Part shown: positions 11,218-22,279 of the stretch, piece by piece
How the letters are laid out: every line of letters starts with the position of its first letter
How positions within the stretch are numbered: the first letter of the stretch is position 1
NCBI GenBank assembly: GCA_947446925.1
Contig: CANFHU010000003.1
Span: 99,239-163,238, forward strand
Direction of reading: 5' to 3'
DNA: 64,000 nt
Source of the DNA: Flavobacteriia bacterium
GTDB taxonomy: Bacteria; Bacteroidota; Bacteroidia; Flavobacteriales_D; Crocinitomicaceae
Notes under the pieces: model-generated
Seen by the model: the letters and a program-made list of their open reading frames with translations, nothing else
Database searches by the model: none
Told to the model about the DNA's origin: nothing
Translations under genes and position numbers: made by a program

Positions 11218-11225
11218 CAAAAGTA
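11218..11225 (-). promoter_or_regulatory. Candidate promoter -7 element (TACTTTTG), implies leaderless mRNA
   Basis: Reading on the reverse strand, TACTTTTG is followed by TTTT and then ATG of the SirB1-like gene. If the element is centred at -7, transcription starts at or next to the start codon. The same arrangement occurs before ispE. Confidence 0.45.
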
Positions 11226-11291
11226 CTAGGATAATACTTCTTATTTAATGAAGTAACATTTACTTTTAAAAGCAATGTTGTTAATTGTAAA

Positions 11292-12245
11292 TTATAGTAA
11301 TGATTCGATGATTTTATCCATAGTATACCCTTCTGCCTCAGCGCGGTAATTTCTAACTAAACGGTGGCGTAAAATTGGTTTTGCTACTGCTTTTACATCT
11401 TCCACATCTGGTGAAAGTTTTCCTTTTAATAAAGCATGGCATTTAGCGCCAATTACTAAAAATTGTGATGCACGTGGACCTGCTCCCCAAGATATGTAAT
11501 CGTTTGATATAGAGGTGCTGTATTTATTATCTTTTCTAGTTTTTGAAACGAGTTGTACTGCATATTCCAAAACATTTTCTGAAACAGGAATTTTTCGAAC
11601 TAAATTTTGATATGCAATTATTTGTCTTGCATCTAATACTTGATTAACTGTAATATGTTTGTCTTCTGTTGTTGCTCTTACTATTGCAAGTTCTTCGATA
11701 TAACTAGGATAGTCTACCCAAATGTTAAACATAAAACGATCTAATTGCGCTTCAGGTAGGGGATAGGTACCTTCTTGTTCAATAGGATTTTGTGTAGCAA
11801 GTACAAAAAATGGATTTGGTAATTTATGTGTAATACCGGCTGCGGTAACTGACTTTTCTTGCATTGCTTCTAGTAATGCTGCTTGTGTTTTTGGTGGTGT
11901 TCGGTTAATTTCATCCGCTAAAATTATATTACTAAATAACGGACCTTTAATGAATTTAAATGTTTTACTTTCATCTAATATTTCTGAGCCAATAATGTCT
12001 GATGGCATTAAATCTGGAGTAAATTGAATTCGATTAAAGTCTAATCCTAGGGATTGTGCAATTGTATTTACAAGCAATGTTTTTGCTAATCCAGGTACAC
12101 CAATAAGTAAAGCGTGACTTCTCGAGAAAATGGAGATTAATACTTGGTCTACCACTTCTTCTTGTCCCACAATTACTTTATGGATTTCATTTTTCAGTAG
12201 ATGATAATCTTCAATAAATTTTTCAGCTAATTCAACATCTCCCAT
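11292..12245 (-). CDS. MoxR-family AAA+ ATPase
   Basis: This 317-aa protein has Walker A GVPGLAKT (residues 49-56), Walker [10 protein letters not shown] (about 107-115), the family segment [20 protein letters not shown], sensor-1 region [26 protein letters not shown], and a C-terminal lid ending near the [14 protein letters not shown] arginines. MoxR ATPases act as chaperone-like remodellers and often sit beside DUF58 and von Willebrand factor A proteins. None of those follow here; the gene instead ends a run of guaB and two parvulin-type foldases, eight bases behind the second foldase. A link to envelope-protein folding is an inference from that arrangement. Confidence 0.93.
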   Translation of the reverse strand: MGDVELAEKFIEDYHLLKNEIHKVIVGQEEVVDQVLISIFSRSHALLIGVPGLAKTLLVNTIAQSLGLDFNRIQFTPDLMPSDIIGSEILDESKTFKFIKGPLFSNIILADEINRTPPKTQAALLEAMQEKSVTAAGITHKLPNPFFVLATQNPIEQEGTYPLPEAQLDRFMFNIWVDYPSYIEELAIVRATTEDKHITVNQVLDARQIIAYQNLVRKIPVSENVLEYAVQLVSKTRKDNKYSTSISNDYISWGAGPRASQFLVIGAKCHALLKGKLSPDVEDVKAVAKPILRHRLVRNYRAEAEGYTMDKIIESLL

Positions 12246-12253
12246 AATCTGAT

Positions 12254-13597
12254 TTAATTAGTTTTCCAAGAATATTTATAGTTACAATTTTCATATTCTT
12301 TATCAATTCGAATATAGGCATTACCAATTTTTGTTTTAATCCAATTAGAAAGAATCTTATCTTTTTTATCGTTTTCAGTTGCTCTTTGAATTAGCGTATA
12401 ATCTTGTTCTAAATTTGCTTTATGCGGTCCAATACGGTTCATCAAACGCACAATTCTTATTCCTTGTTTTTTTTCATTAAAATCGAAATACAAACTTGGT
12501 GTTGTTAAATCACCAGCATTTAATGCGTTTGTTAATATAAAAATTTGTTGATCAATTTGGTTTAGATCTTCCATGCTCCATCCTTGCTCTCCAGTAATAG
12601 GGTTAGTTATAATTCCCTTATTATGTCTTGTGTTATTATCGTTTGAATATTGTAATACTGCTTGCTCCCAGGTAATTTGATTTTGTTTAAGTTTAGAATA
12701 ACACTCTTCCATTTTCGAACTTGCGTCAGTTAAACTTTGACGGTTGAATTCAGGTACTAAGAGAATATGTCTGCATGTATAATCATCTCCTTTTCGTTCT
12801 ATAAGTTGTACAATATGATATCCATAATCTGTTTCAAATACATTGCTTATTTCCCCAGGTTTTAATGCAAATAAAGCTGCTTCAAATGGTGGTACCATCA
12901 TTCCTCTAGACGCGGTCATTTGTCCTCCTTGCAATGCACTTCCTGGATCTTGGGAATGAATTCGGGCTTGTGTTTCAAAACTTTTTCCATTTAGTATATC
13001 TTCTCGTATATCCTTTAGTTTATTAATAGTAATTTGACGATCTTCTTGCGTAATTTTTGGAAAAACTACAATTTGTTGTATACTAATTTTTGCATTGATA
13101 AATGGAATACTATCGCTTGGTAAATTTTTATAATATTCTTCGATTTCTTTAGGTGTAATATTTGATGCTCCGGTAATTTGTCGTTGCATTTCTTCTGTCA
13201 TTAATCTCTTTTTTATCAAAGGCCGAAATTCGTTTTTTATTTGTGTTACGGTTTTATTGTAAAATTCTTCCATTTTTTGTCGACCGCCAATTTGTTGTTC
13301 AATAACACGTAAACGATTTTCCATTTCTCCATCTACTTGTGCATCTGAAATTTTGATACTATCTAGTTCAGCTTGATTTAAAAAAAGATTTTGCATTAAT
13401 AATTTTTCCAATATTTCGCAATCTTGGTTAGCTGTTTTATTTGGCAAACTATCAATATCTTGTGCTTTTTGAGATTCAATATCTGATTTTAATATTACAT
13501 TTTCTCCAATTTGAGCAACAATTTTATCTAATATTAATGGTTTTTGCTGTGCAAAAGATAACGAAGTGATAAAGAATAACAGAAAAGTATATTTCAT
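12254..13597 (-). CDS. Periplasmic SurA-like peptidyl-prolyl isomerase (two parvulin domains)
   Basis: It is a secreted foldase with signal peptide [17 protein letters not shown] and a SurA_N-like helical region ([17 protein letters not shown], typical of SurA). Two PpiC/parvulin domains follow at about residues 165-270 ([12 protein letters not shown] ... [14 protein letters not shown] ... [15 protein letters not shown]) and 272-375 ([12 protein letters not shown] ...). The first parvulin domain is much closer to consensus than the second. At 447 aa it has SurA size and order, so it probably escorts outer-membrane proteins through the periplasm. It lies 16 bases after another two-parvulin gene and 8 bases before moxR in one operon. 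Confidence 0.9.
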   Translation of the reverse strand: MKYTFLLFFITSLSFAQQKPLILDKIVAQIGENVILKSDIESQKAQDIDSLPNKTANQDCEILEKLLMQNLFLNQAELDSIKISDAQVDGEMENRLRVIEQQIGGRQKMEEFYNKTVTQIKNEFRPLIKKRLMTEEMQRQITGASNITPKEIEEYYKNLPSDSIPFINAKISIQQIVVFPKITQEDRQITINKLKDIREDILNGKSFETQARIHSQDPGSALQGGQMTASRGMMVPPFEAALFALKPGEISNVFETDYGYHIVQLIERKGDDYTCRHILLVPEFNRQSLTDASSKMEECYSKLKQNQITWEQAVLQYSNDNNTRHNKGIITNPITGEQGWSMEDLNQIDQQIFILTNALNAGDLTTPSLYFDFNEKKQGIRIVRLMNRIGPHKANLEQDYTLIQRATENDKKDKILSNWIKTKIGNAYIRIDKEYENCNYKYSWKTN

Positions 13598-13613
13598 ACG
13601 GACAGTAGTATAT

Positions 13614-15563
13614 TTAATTGGAATCTAATGAGTAAATAATTTTCTCGTTTATTTTAAATGTGTATTTTTTTGCTAATTCTTTTAACCATTCTTGTTCCAA
13701 ATAATTTTGATAGTCAGATGTAATTAATCCTTTAGCATCTATAAGTAATTTAGGTCCTGCAGGAATTAATTCATCCACTTTTATGACATAATATTTCCCT
13801 CCAAATTCATAAGATGGGTTTGTCCCTTTTTTAAAAGTTCTTCCTTTTAAATAAGGTATCTCACTGATCTCATATTTATTTGTTTTTACTTTTAAATTAA
13901 GTTCAGATGTAGCATTTAATTTTTCAAGTATATGTTTGGAAGTGATAGTATCCGATTTTAACATTTTAATCACTTGATTTGCAATGTTTTTATCTAAACA
14001 TTCATAAACCATCGCATCAATACGGTCTTTCCATTGGTAATTAAATTTATGACTTTCGTAAAAAATCTTAAGTCCAATGGTGTCCTTATTCGCTTTATTC
14101 CAAACTTTATCTGTCATAATTTCATACAATAATACGCCATCATGGTATTCTTGCATTAATGCTTTAAATTCTGGGTATTTAGTTTCGAGTTGAGAATCCT
14201 CATATTTTAGTATCTCTTGAGATACCCATGTTTGGTATTGTTTGTTGATTAGATTTTTTGCGTCAGTTTTTGGTACTCTGTAGTTGGAAGTAATATAATT
14301 CGCAAATTGTTTTTGTGTAAAAGATTGATTATTTAGAATAAAAAGTACTTCATCTTTTTTGAGTTTGGAGGCAGTCCATTTTCCTTTGTAATAATTTGAA
14401 TCGATATTCTTCACAAACCATTTTAAGCCTTTTTTACTTAAATCCTCAAAATGATATTCGTTTTTTAGTTTGTTAATTAGAACAGTCTGAGTTTTTTTAG
14501 ATCTATCATCCCTATTTACTTTGGATTGAAGTTCTTTTTTCATACTTTCAAATGATGCTAAAGGACTTAGTGCAAGTCTTTTTATGATGTGAAAGCCAAA
14601 GTCTGTTTGTATCGGTGATGAGAATTCTCCATCTTTAGTTAATTGAAATGCAGCCTCTTCAAATTCTGGCACCATACGTGTAGTTGTTCCACTTCCAAAT
14701 TCCGGTAACTTTCCGCCCTTTTCACTAGAACCAGGATCATCTGAAAAGTTTGCTGCTAATTCTTCGAATTTCTCACCAACTTTTAATTTTGAAAATATTT
14801 CTTCAATTTTCTTTTTGGCTGCTTCAATATCCGCTTTGCTACCATCACGCTTAACAGCAACCATAATGTGTGCTGTTTGCATAATCCCTCTTGCAGCACG
14901 CTTATCGACAACTTTTAGTAGATGATATCCAAAACGTGTACGAACAATAGATGATAATTGGTTTACTGGTGTATTGTATGCTGCTTCTTCGAATGGAAAA
15001 ACCATTTGGAAAGCTGTAAAATAACCTAAATCACCACCATTTGTTACAGCAGATGGATCTTCAGAAACCTCTTTAGCTATTTTTGCAAAATCCTCCCCGT
15101 TTTCTATTCGCTTTTTAATTCCTTCAATTCTCTCAAACGCTTTCATAGTATCTTCTGGACTAGCGTTTTGGTCTAAGCGAATAAGGATATGAGAAGCTTT
15201 TACTTCTTTTTGAAGTCGGTTATATGCCTCTTCAACTACTTTAATATTTTCTTGTTTGTCAATTAAATATGGAGTAGATAAACTTTTTCGATATCCGAAT
15301 AATTCTTTTTTAAGTTTTGGAAGTGTGTCGTATCCTTGAGATTCTGCTTCCAAAACTTTCAGTTTGAATTTTTTATACAAATCTAAATATTCATCAATCG
15401 ATTTTTTGTCGAATTTTGGTTGTTGATTATTTTTTAAATAAATCTGAAGAAATTCATTCTTCGAGATTTTTTTATTGTTAACCTCGATTACATAGTTTTC
15501 TTCTTGTGCATGTAACAAGATCGATACAACACAAGTAATGAATAATAGAATTTTTTTTTTCAT
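13614..15563 (-). CDS. Large periplasmic parvulin-type peptidyl-prolyl isomerase
   Basis: The 649-aa protein begins with a signal peptide (MKKKILLFITCVVSILLHAQ), then a helical N-domain. Two consecutive PpiC domains follow at about residues 115-215 (ASHILIRLD, SEDPSAVTNGGDLGYFTAFQMVFPFE, RTRFGYHLLKVVDKR) and 225-330 (TAHIMVAVK, DDPGSSEKGGKLPEFGSG, QTDFGFHIIKRL). A further 300 residues at the C-terminus have no recognised domain. Large two-parvulin foldases of this form are common in Bacteroidota. It is one base after guaB and 16 bases before the SurA-like gene. The unlabelled C-terminal half may be a second chaperone region. Confidence 0.9.
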   Translation of the reverse strand: MKKKILLFITCVVSILLHAQEENYVIEVNNKKISKNEFLQIYLKNNQQPKFDKKSIDEYLDLYKKFKLKVLEAESQGYDTLPKLKKELFGYRKSLSTPYLIDKQENIKVVEEAYNRLQKEVKASHILIRLDQNASPEDTMKAFERIEGIKKRIENGEDFAKIAKEVSEDPSAVTNGGDLGYFTAFQMVFPFEEAAYNTPVNQLSSIVRTRFGYHLLKVVDKRAARGIMQTAHIMVAVKRDGSKADIEAAKKKIEEIFSKLKVGEKFEELAANFSDDPGSSEKGGKLPEFGSGTTTRMVPEFEEAAFQLTKDGEFSSPIQTDFGFHIIKRLALSPLASFESMKKELQSKVNRDDRSKKTQTVLINKLKNEYHFEDLSKKGLKWFVKNIDSNYYKGKWTASKLKKDEVLFILNNQSFTQKQFANYITSNYRVPKTDAKNLINKQYQTWVSQEILKYEDSQLETKYPEFKALMQEYHDGVLLYEIMTDKVWNKANKDTIGLKIFYESHKFNYQWKDRIDAMVYECLDKNIANQVIKMLKSDTITSKHILEKLNATSELNLKVKTNKYEISEIPYLKGRTFKKGTNPSYEFGGKYYVIKVDELIPAGPKLLIDAKGLITSDYQNYLEQEWLKELAKKYTFKINEKIIYSLDSN

Positions 15564-15564
15564 T

Positions 15565-17073
<1,509 letters not shown>

Positions 17074-17157
17074 TTAATAATTCTCATCATTTATTGATTT
17101 TAACAATTATTAAACAAAAAACAATGTAATATTGTATTGTTATCAAATTATTATTTC

Positions 17158-17778
17158 ATGAAGACATGTCTTTTATTTATTTTTCTACTTGCTAATTATG
17201 TTTTTGGTCAACAAAATGAAAAATCATTAATTCAATTGTCTGGTGTTATTGTGTCGTCAGATAGTCTTGAAAATCTACCGTTTACTACTATCTTTCATAA
17301 AAGTAATAAACGTGGAACAGTATCCGATTATTATGGTTATTTCTCCATCGTAGTTGTGCCGGGAGATACGCTTTTGTTTAAAAATTACGGTTACAAAACA
17401 TCCTCCTATATTGTACCAGATACGTTAAAAGAGGATCGTTATTCTATAATTCATGTTTTACAAGGTGATTATAAAGAATTACCGGCGGCAATCATTTATC
17501 CATGGCCTTCTAGAGAAGCGTTTGCAAAAGCATTTTTAGAGATGCATCCTTACGATGATGCACTTAGACGTGCACAAAAACAATTGTCAGGAGCAAATTT
17601 AGCGTTTATTGCAGCAAGTGTTTCAACAGATCCTGGTTTAACTTATTCCTGGCAACAAAATCAACAATACACAAAGATTTATACGATGGGACAAAGTCCC
17701 GTAAATAATTTATTTAATCCAGCATCTTGGAATTCATTTATAAATTCTTGGAAAGCGGGTAAATTAGGGAGAGAATAA
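17158..17778 (+). CDS. CarboxypepD_reg-like domain protein, secreted, 206 aa
   Basis: The ATG at 17158 gives signal peptide MKTCLLFIFLLANYVFGQ; an upstream in-frame ATG at 17137 would add seven residues before it. After the signal comes LSGVIVSSDSLENLPFTTIFHKSNKRGTVSDYYGYFSIVVVPGDTLLFKNYGYK, the CarboxypepD_reg-like (Ig-like) fold common in Bacteroidota surface proteins. The C-terminal third contains YPWPSREAFAKAFLEM and NLFNPASWNSFINSWK, not recognised. It is a complete small protein and not a TonB receptor fragment. It is convergent with the MORN-repeat gene, the two stop codons being directly adjacent with no terminator hairpin between them. Confidence 0.78.
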   Translation: MKTCLLFIFLLANYVFGQQNEKSLIQLSGVIVSSDSLENLPFTTIFHKSNKRGTVSDYYGYFSIVVVPGDTLLFKNYGYKTSSYIVPDTLKEDRYSIIHVLQGDYKELPAAIIYPWPSREAFAKAFLEMHPYDDALRRAQKQLSGANLAFIAASVSTDPGLTYSWQQNQQYTKIYTMGQSPVNNLFNPASWNSFINSWKAGKLGRE

Positions 17779-18813
17779 TTATTTAGCTTCTTCTTCTTTA
17801 TCTTTCTTTTGTTTCTTTTTACGTTTAGGCTTTTCTTCTTCTAATTCTATTTCATCATCCTCCGATTTTGTCTCTTCTTTTTTTACTTCAGGAAAAGTTC
17901 TTATTTCTTTTCCTTTTTCGTTAAATTCATGTTCTTCTAATAAAGTACCTTTTTTATATAAAGATCGAATTCTTAATTTTCTGTTTGGAAAATATTCTTC
18001 AAACCATCCATCTTTTATTCCTTTTTTGTAATTCTCCAATGTTTGAACAAATCCTTGATAATAATAGGAAGTAAAAGGACCATTTTTTATGTCGTTTAAC
18101 CAATATTCTGTTTTTAGTAATGTGCCATCATCATAATAATAGGATAACATCCCATCTTTTTTTCCATTTTTATAGGTTAACTTTTCAGTGATTTTACCTT
18201 CTTTATTATAACTTATAAAACTACCATCCATGTTGCCTTTGGTGTAATGAATAGATCTTTTTATTTTTCCGGTTGAATAAAAAATCCGTTTCTCACCATT
18301 TAACTGATCATATGCATAATTTTCAAATAGAGTAGAATCTCCTATTGGATTGAAATAGACAAATTTCCCATGTTTTTGCCCAACTAAATAGTTCATTTCC
18401 CATGCCGTAATGTTTGTGCTGTCGTAATAATAAGTCCATTTTCCATTTTCAAATCCTTCTACATGTGTTCGTACTACCATTGGACATCCAGAAATGTATT
18501 TTGTAGTGTCTGTACCGTTTTCTTTTCCATTTAAAAAAGTGATAAAACGTTCACGCATACCGTTTTCATAACAAGTCTCACACTTTCCAGTATAGGGTTT
18601 TCCTCCTGAAGCAGATACGAATGTTTTACTTCTTTCATCAAACTCAATTTTAGCATTGCAATCTACTACACCAGGTGTTTTACCGCATTGCCATTCAATA
18701 TATTTTTGTCCGTTTTTAATGCTTCCTTCATAGCATTTTTTTTCTCTTTTTTCGATTTGTCCATAAAATAGGTAAGAAACGAAAAGAAATAATAGTGTAG
18801 TTAGTAGTTTCAT
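17779..18813 (-). CDS. MORN-repeat (YwqK-like) secreted protein
   Basis: A signal peptide (MKLLTTLLFLFVSYLFYGQ) is followed by at least seven degenerate MORN_2-type repeats of the form NG..G....YY..G.L, for example GKWTYYYDSTNITAWEMNYLVGQ and GPFTSYYYQG. The last 45 residues are a highly charged Lys/Glu tail. Automatic pipelines often call such proteins YwqK-family antitoxins; nothing here supports a toxin-antitoxin role, and a signal peptide argues against it. Its ATG overlaps the stop of the capD-like gene by four bases (ATGA), so the two are one operon and probably translationally coupled, but the functional link is unclear. Confidence 0.8.
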   Translation of the reverse strand: MKLLTTLLFLFVSYLFYGQIEKREKKCYEGSIKNGQKYIEWQCGKTPGVVDCNAKIEFDERSKTFVSASGGKPYTGKCETCYENGMRERFITFLNGKENGTDTTKYISGCPMVVRTHVEGFENGKWTYYYDSTNITAWEMNYLVGQKHGKFVYFNPIGDSTLFENYAYDQLNGEKRIFYSTGKIKRSIHYTKGNMDGSFISYNKEGKITEKLTYKNGKKDGMLSYYYDDGTLLKTEYWLNDIKNGPFTSYYYQGFVQTLENYKKGIKDGWFEEYFPNRKLRIRSLYKKGTLLEEHEFNEKGKEIRTFPEVKKEETKSEDDEIELEEEKPKRKKKQKKDKEEEAK

Positions 18814-20690
18814 TCTTTATCAAGTGTAGTAAATTCAGAGTTGTTACTGATGTATTCCGGAACAATTTCTTTCATTAATTTAACGATGTTCTGATTGTTT
18901 TGCATATCATATAAACTAATAAGTTCTTCTATTTTTTGTTTAATATTATCATTTGACTGTCTAACTTTTGCAATTAAGATTTTAGGATGATGTGTAGGGA
19001 TGGTATTTTCATCTTTCGCTAATAATTCTTCATATAATTTTTCTCCAGGTCTTAAACCTGTAACTTTAATTTCAATATCCTTACCTTCAATCAATCCAGA
19101 TAGTTTTATCATTTTCTTTGCTAAATCTATAATTTTAACCGATTCTCCCATGTCAAATACAAAAATTTCTCCACCATGCCCCATCGAACAAGCTTCTAAA
19201 ACTAATTGACACGCTTCAGGTATTGTCATAAAGAATCGTGTAACTCGCTTATCTGTAATCGTAATAGGGCCACCTTGTTCTATTTGTTTTTTAAATAGAG
19301 GTATTACAGAACCATTAGATCCTAGTACATTGCCGAATCGAGTTGTGATGAATTTTGTTTTAGCATGTTTATTAGATTGCGCATAAATTTCTGCTATTCG
19401 TTTAGATGCACCCATTACATTCGTCGGATTAACTGCTTTATCAGTAGAAATCATGACAAATTTATTAACTTCATAGATGATAGAAAGATCCACTAAATTT
19501 TTTGTTCCTAGTATATTTGTATAAATTGCTTCCGAAGGATTGTCTTCCATCAATGGTACATGTTTATATGCAGCCGCATGAAACACATAATTTGGTTTGA
19601 AGAAGTCATAAAGTCTTTCCATACGTTTGAAGTTACTGATGTCACCGACAACTATCGAAAAATTGAATTCAGGAAAATTGAAATTTAACTCTTGTTCCAA
19701 ATCATACAATGCGGATTCTGCTTGGTCTAGTAAGATGACGAGTTTTGGTTTGTAATTAACCAATTGTTTTACAATTCCGCTTCCTATTGACCCTGCTGCA
19801 CCTGAAACTAAAATAATCTGATTATTTAATTCTTTTTGAATTTTTTCAGCCTGTAAGTAAATAGGATTTCTACCTAATAAATCTTCAATTCTAATATTTT
19901 TTATTTGTGAAGTTGTGAAATCTCCATTTATCCAACTTTTGGAACTTGGAACTTGAAGAACAGAAACCGAATTTTTTAAACATGAGTCTAAAATTATTTT
20001 TTGTTTTTCATAGTTAGGTTTCTGTATCGCTACAATTAATTTATTTATTTTTTTAGTTTGAATTATTTTTTCGATATCTAAACTACTGTAAATTTTTGTC
20101 CCTTGAAGACGTGTGTTTTTTAGTTTAACATTGTCATCAATATATCCAATTACTTCAAAAGGTGATTCTGAATCCTTTTCAATTGTTCGTTTAGTTATTA
20201 ATCCAGAAACACCTGCGCCATATATTAGGACACGTTCTTTATTTTTTGCGTTTATTTTATTTACGGATTCGATATAAAAGATTTTTACAGCAAACCTAAA
20301 TCCAATAATAAGTGAATAACTAATGAAAAATTCCATAATAATTATGGAAGTTGGGAGTAAGTGTCTTTCATCAATAAATCTTGCTTTAATGAAGTTTAGG
20401 ATGATAAGCAATAAAGTAGAGGATCCAATAGTAATTAGTAGTCGTTTGATATCTAATATTGATGTGTGTCGTATATGTCCTTGATAAATTTTAAAAGCAA
20501 AGAAAACGATACATTTGATTAAAATAAAAATAAGGATAGAAATAAAAGATTTATGCCAAAACTCAAATTCTGCAGTTTTAATTTGAAATTCAAATCGAAT
20601 AAAATAGGCAGAAATCAATGATATTATTGAAAGTAAAATATCAATTAGAAAAATAATCCAATTTGGTGTTTTTGATAATGGAAAAAGCAT
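18810..20690 (-). CDS. Membrane-bound nucleotide-sugar 4,6-dehydratase (CapD/FlaA1/WbpM type)
   Basis: The N-terminal 140 residues hold four transmembrane helices. A Rossmann CoA-binding-like domain (VLIYGAGVSGLITKRTI, about 154-170) follows, then an extended SDR domain with NAD loop GAAGSIGSG (298-305). HAAAYKHVPLMEDNP and the catalytic segment STDKAVNPTNVMGASKR come next. The usual SDR Tyr is Met426 with Lys430, as in WbpM/PglF. Such enzymes make UDP-4-keto-6-deoxy sugars for O-antigen, capsule or glycoprotein glycans. At 626 aa the length is typical. No other sugar genes are adjacent; a MORN-repeat protein is the only operon partner. Confidence 0.9.
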   Translation of the reverse strand: MLFPLSKTPNWIIFLIDILLSIISLISAYFIRFEFQIKTAEFEFWHKSFISILIFILIKCIVFFAFKIYQGHIRHTSILDIKRLLITIGSSTLLLIILNFIKARFIDERHLLPTSIIIMEFFISYSLIIGFRFAVKIFYIESVNKINAKNKERVLIYGAGVSGLITKRTIEKDSESPFEVIGYIDDNVKLKNTRLQGTKIYSSLDIEKIIQTKKINKLIVAIQKPNYEKQKIILDSCLKNSVSVLQVPSSKSWINGDFTTSQIKNIRIEDLLGRNPIYLQAEKIQKELNNQIILVSGAAGSIGSGIVKQLVNYKPKLVILLDQAESALYDLEQELNFNFPEFNFSIVVGDISNFKRMERLYDFFKPNYVFHAAAYKHVPLMEDNPSEAIYTNILGTKNLVDLSIIYEVNKFVMISTDKAVNPTNVMGASKRIAEIYAQSNKHAKTKFITTRFGNVLGSNGSVIPLFKKQIEQGGPITITDKRVTRFFMTIPEACQLVLEACSMGHGGEIFVFDMGESVKIIDLAKKMIKLSGLIEGKDIEIKVTGLRPGEKLYEELLAKDENTIPTHHPKILIAKVRQSNDNIKQKIEELISLYDMQNNQNIVKLMKEIVPEYISNNSEFTTLDKE

Positions 20691-20706
20691 TACTAGATTT
20701 TTTTTA

Positions 20707-20714
20707 CAAATATA
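20707..20714 (-). promoter_or_regulatory. Candidate promoter -7 element (TATATTTG) for the dehydratase operon
   Basis: The reverse strand reads TATATTTG, matching TAnnTTTG, 16 bases before the ATG at 20690. The -33 region is not convincing. Confidence 0.35.
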
Positions 20715-20825
20715 ATTTTTATCAATTTATAATTGTGTTAATTCTGTTTAGATTAAAATATTCGTTTGCTATGGATTTACAACCCATTTTTTTTGAAAAA
20801 ATATCTTTATGTTCAATTATTTAAT

Positions 20826-20833
20826 TAGTTTTG
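20826..20833 (+). promoter_or_regulatory. Candidate promoter -7 element (TAGTTTTG) for the OmpA gene
   Basis: TAGTTTTG matches TAnnTTTG and ends 31 bases before the ATG at 20865, leaving a short leader. No TTG is at the right spacing upstream. Confidence 0.35.
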
Positions 20834-20864
20834 CAAAAGAAATTTTGAATTAAACTATTCATTT

Positions 20865-22184
20865 ATGAAAAAAATTATTTTATCTGCAGCACTTTTATTA
20901 TGTGGTTCTGCATTTGCTCAAAAAGATACTTCTTATAACAAGTTATCTATTGATTTAGGTATCGGAGCAAGTAACGTTATGTCACCTAATTTTTCACAAG
21001 GGTATGAACAAAAACTTTTTGATCCAATTACTGTAAGAGTAGGAGCAAGATATATGTTTAATAACATTTTTGGTGCAGCTTGGGTTTTAGGATATGACAA
21101 TATCAGTTCTTCAAAAAATTCTTTAGATTTTCAAACACATAATGTAAGTTCAACTTTACAAGCATATGCAAGTTTAACTAACCTACTGAACTTTTCTGAG
21201 TTTACAGATAAATTTGGTTTACTAATTCATACAGGTGCTGGTTTAAGCGGAATGTTAGGTAAAATAAACAATGCAAAAGTTCACGACAACGTTATTAGTT
21301 TTGTAGGTGGTGTTACTCCTCAATATAAATTAAACAATAATTTATCGATTAATCTAGATTTAGGTTTTAACTTAAACTTGAAACAACAAAGATCTTTTGA
21401 TTTAGTTGGTAGAACTGGGACTCCAGGCTTAGCAAATAATTTCGGTTACGCTACTGTAGGTGTTTCTTATTATGGTATTGGTAAAAACAAATCGAAAGTT
21501 CACGCTGATTGGACTCCAAAAGAGCACGCATCTAAAAAAGAACTAGAAGCTTTACGTACTAAATTAAGTGCAACTGAAGCTAAATTAGTTGATACAGATA
21601 ATGATGGTGTTGCTAACTTCCTAGATATTGAGCCTAACACACCAGCAGGTTCTTTAGTTAATGCTAAAGGTCAAGCAATTGTAGATATGGATGGTGATGG
21701 AATCGTTGATTCTGAAGATTTCTGCCCAACTGTTAAAGGTACTGCTGAATTCAAAGGATGTCCAATTGCTTTCTTTCAAGAAGTTAAAGCTGTAGACAAT
21801 GAAATTACAGGTAACGATTTAACTGGAGATTTAAAAAACAAAGTTGCTGCTGTGACTAAAGATGTTAATTTTGACACTAAAAGTGTAGTTGTTAAAGGTT
21901 CATTCAAAAAACAATTAGATGCTTTGGCTAAAATTGTAAATGAAAACCCAGCATTAGTTGTTGTTTTACATGGTCATTGTGACAATGTTGGAGAAGATAT
22001 TCTTAACAACAAACTTTCTGAAGATAGAGCTAAGTCTGTAAAAGATTATCTTGTATCTAAAGGAGTTTCTGCTACTAAAATTTCAACAAAAGGTTTTGGT
22101 ATTGCTAACCCTAAATTATCTAACGATACCGAAAGAGGTAGAGCAGCGAACCGTAGAGTTGAGTTTATTGTAAAGTCAAAATAA
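20865..22184 (+). CDS. OmpA-family outer-membrane protein with thrombospondin type 3 repeats
   Basis: The 439-aa protein has a signal peptide (MKKIILSAALLLCGSAFAQ), an eight-strand-type barrel to about residue 205, and a short linker helix. A calcium-binding-type TSP3 segment follows (DTDNDGVANFLD, DMDGDGIVDSEDFCP), then a C-terminal OmpA domain (VNFDTKS ... HGHCDNVGEDILNNKLSEDRAKSVKDYL ... ERGRAANRRVEF). The OmpA domain binds peptidoglycan, so the protein tethers outer membrane to cell wall. This barrel-TSP3-OmpA order is a common abundant porin-like protein in Bacteroidota. It is followed by a strong hairpin terminator, so it is probably transcribed alone and highly. Confidence 0.95.
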   Translation: MKKIILSAALLLCGSAFAQKDTSYNKLSIDLGIGASNVMSPNFSQGYEQKLFDPITVRVGARYMFNNIFGAAWVLGYDNISSSKNSLDFQTHNVSSTLQAYASLTNLLNFSEFTDKFGLLIHTGAGLSGMLGKINNAKVHDNVISFVGGVTPQYKLNNNLSINLDLGFNLNLKQQRSFDLVGRTGTPGLANNFGYATVGVSYYGIGKNKSKVHADWTPKEHASKKELEALRTKLSATEAKLVDTDNDGVANFLDIEPNTPAGSLVNAKGQAIVDMDGDGIVDSEDFCPTVKGTAEFKGCPIAFFQEVKAVDNEITGNDLTGDLKNKVAAVTKDVNFDTKSVVVKGSFKKQLDALAKIVNENPALVVVLHGHCDNVGEDILNNKLSEDRAKSVKDYLVSKGVSATKISTKGFGIANPKLSNDTERGRAANRRVEFIVKSK

Positions 22185-22213
22185 TAGTTTGCACAAAATA
22201 AATTTCTATACAA

Positions 22214-22242
22214 AGCCGCTTCATTATGAAGCGGCTTTTTTT
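22214..22242 (+). terminator. Strong rho-independent terminator after the OmpA gene
   Basis: AGCCGCTTC pairs perfectly with GAAGCGGCT around the loop ATTAT (9-bp stem), followed by a seven-T run. The hairpin covers an in-frame ATG at 22226, which argues against that codon as the start of rsgA. Confidence 0.92.
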
Positions 22243-22279
22243 ATGCGTAAATATTAATTTTAATGTTTATTTTAGTAAT

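Noticed and set aside
17779..18813. Toxin-antitoxin reading of the MORN-repeat protein (YwqK antitoxin)
   Set aside because: It has a secretion signal and no toxin gene beside it; the repeats alone do not support that role.
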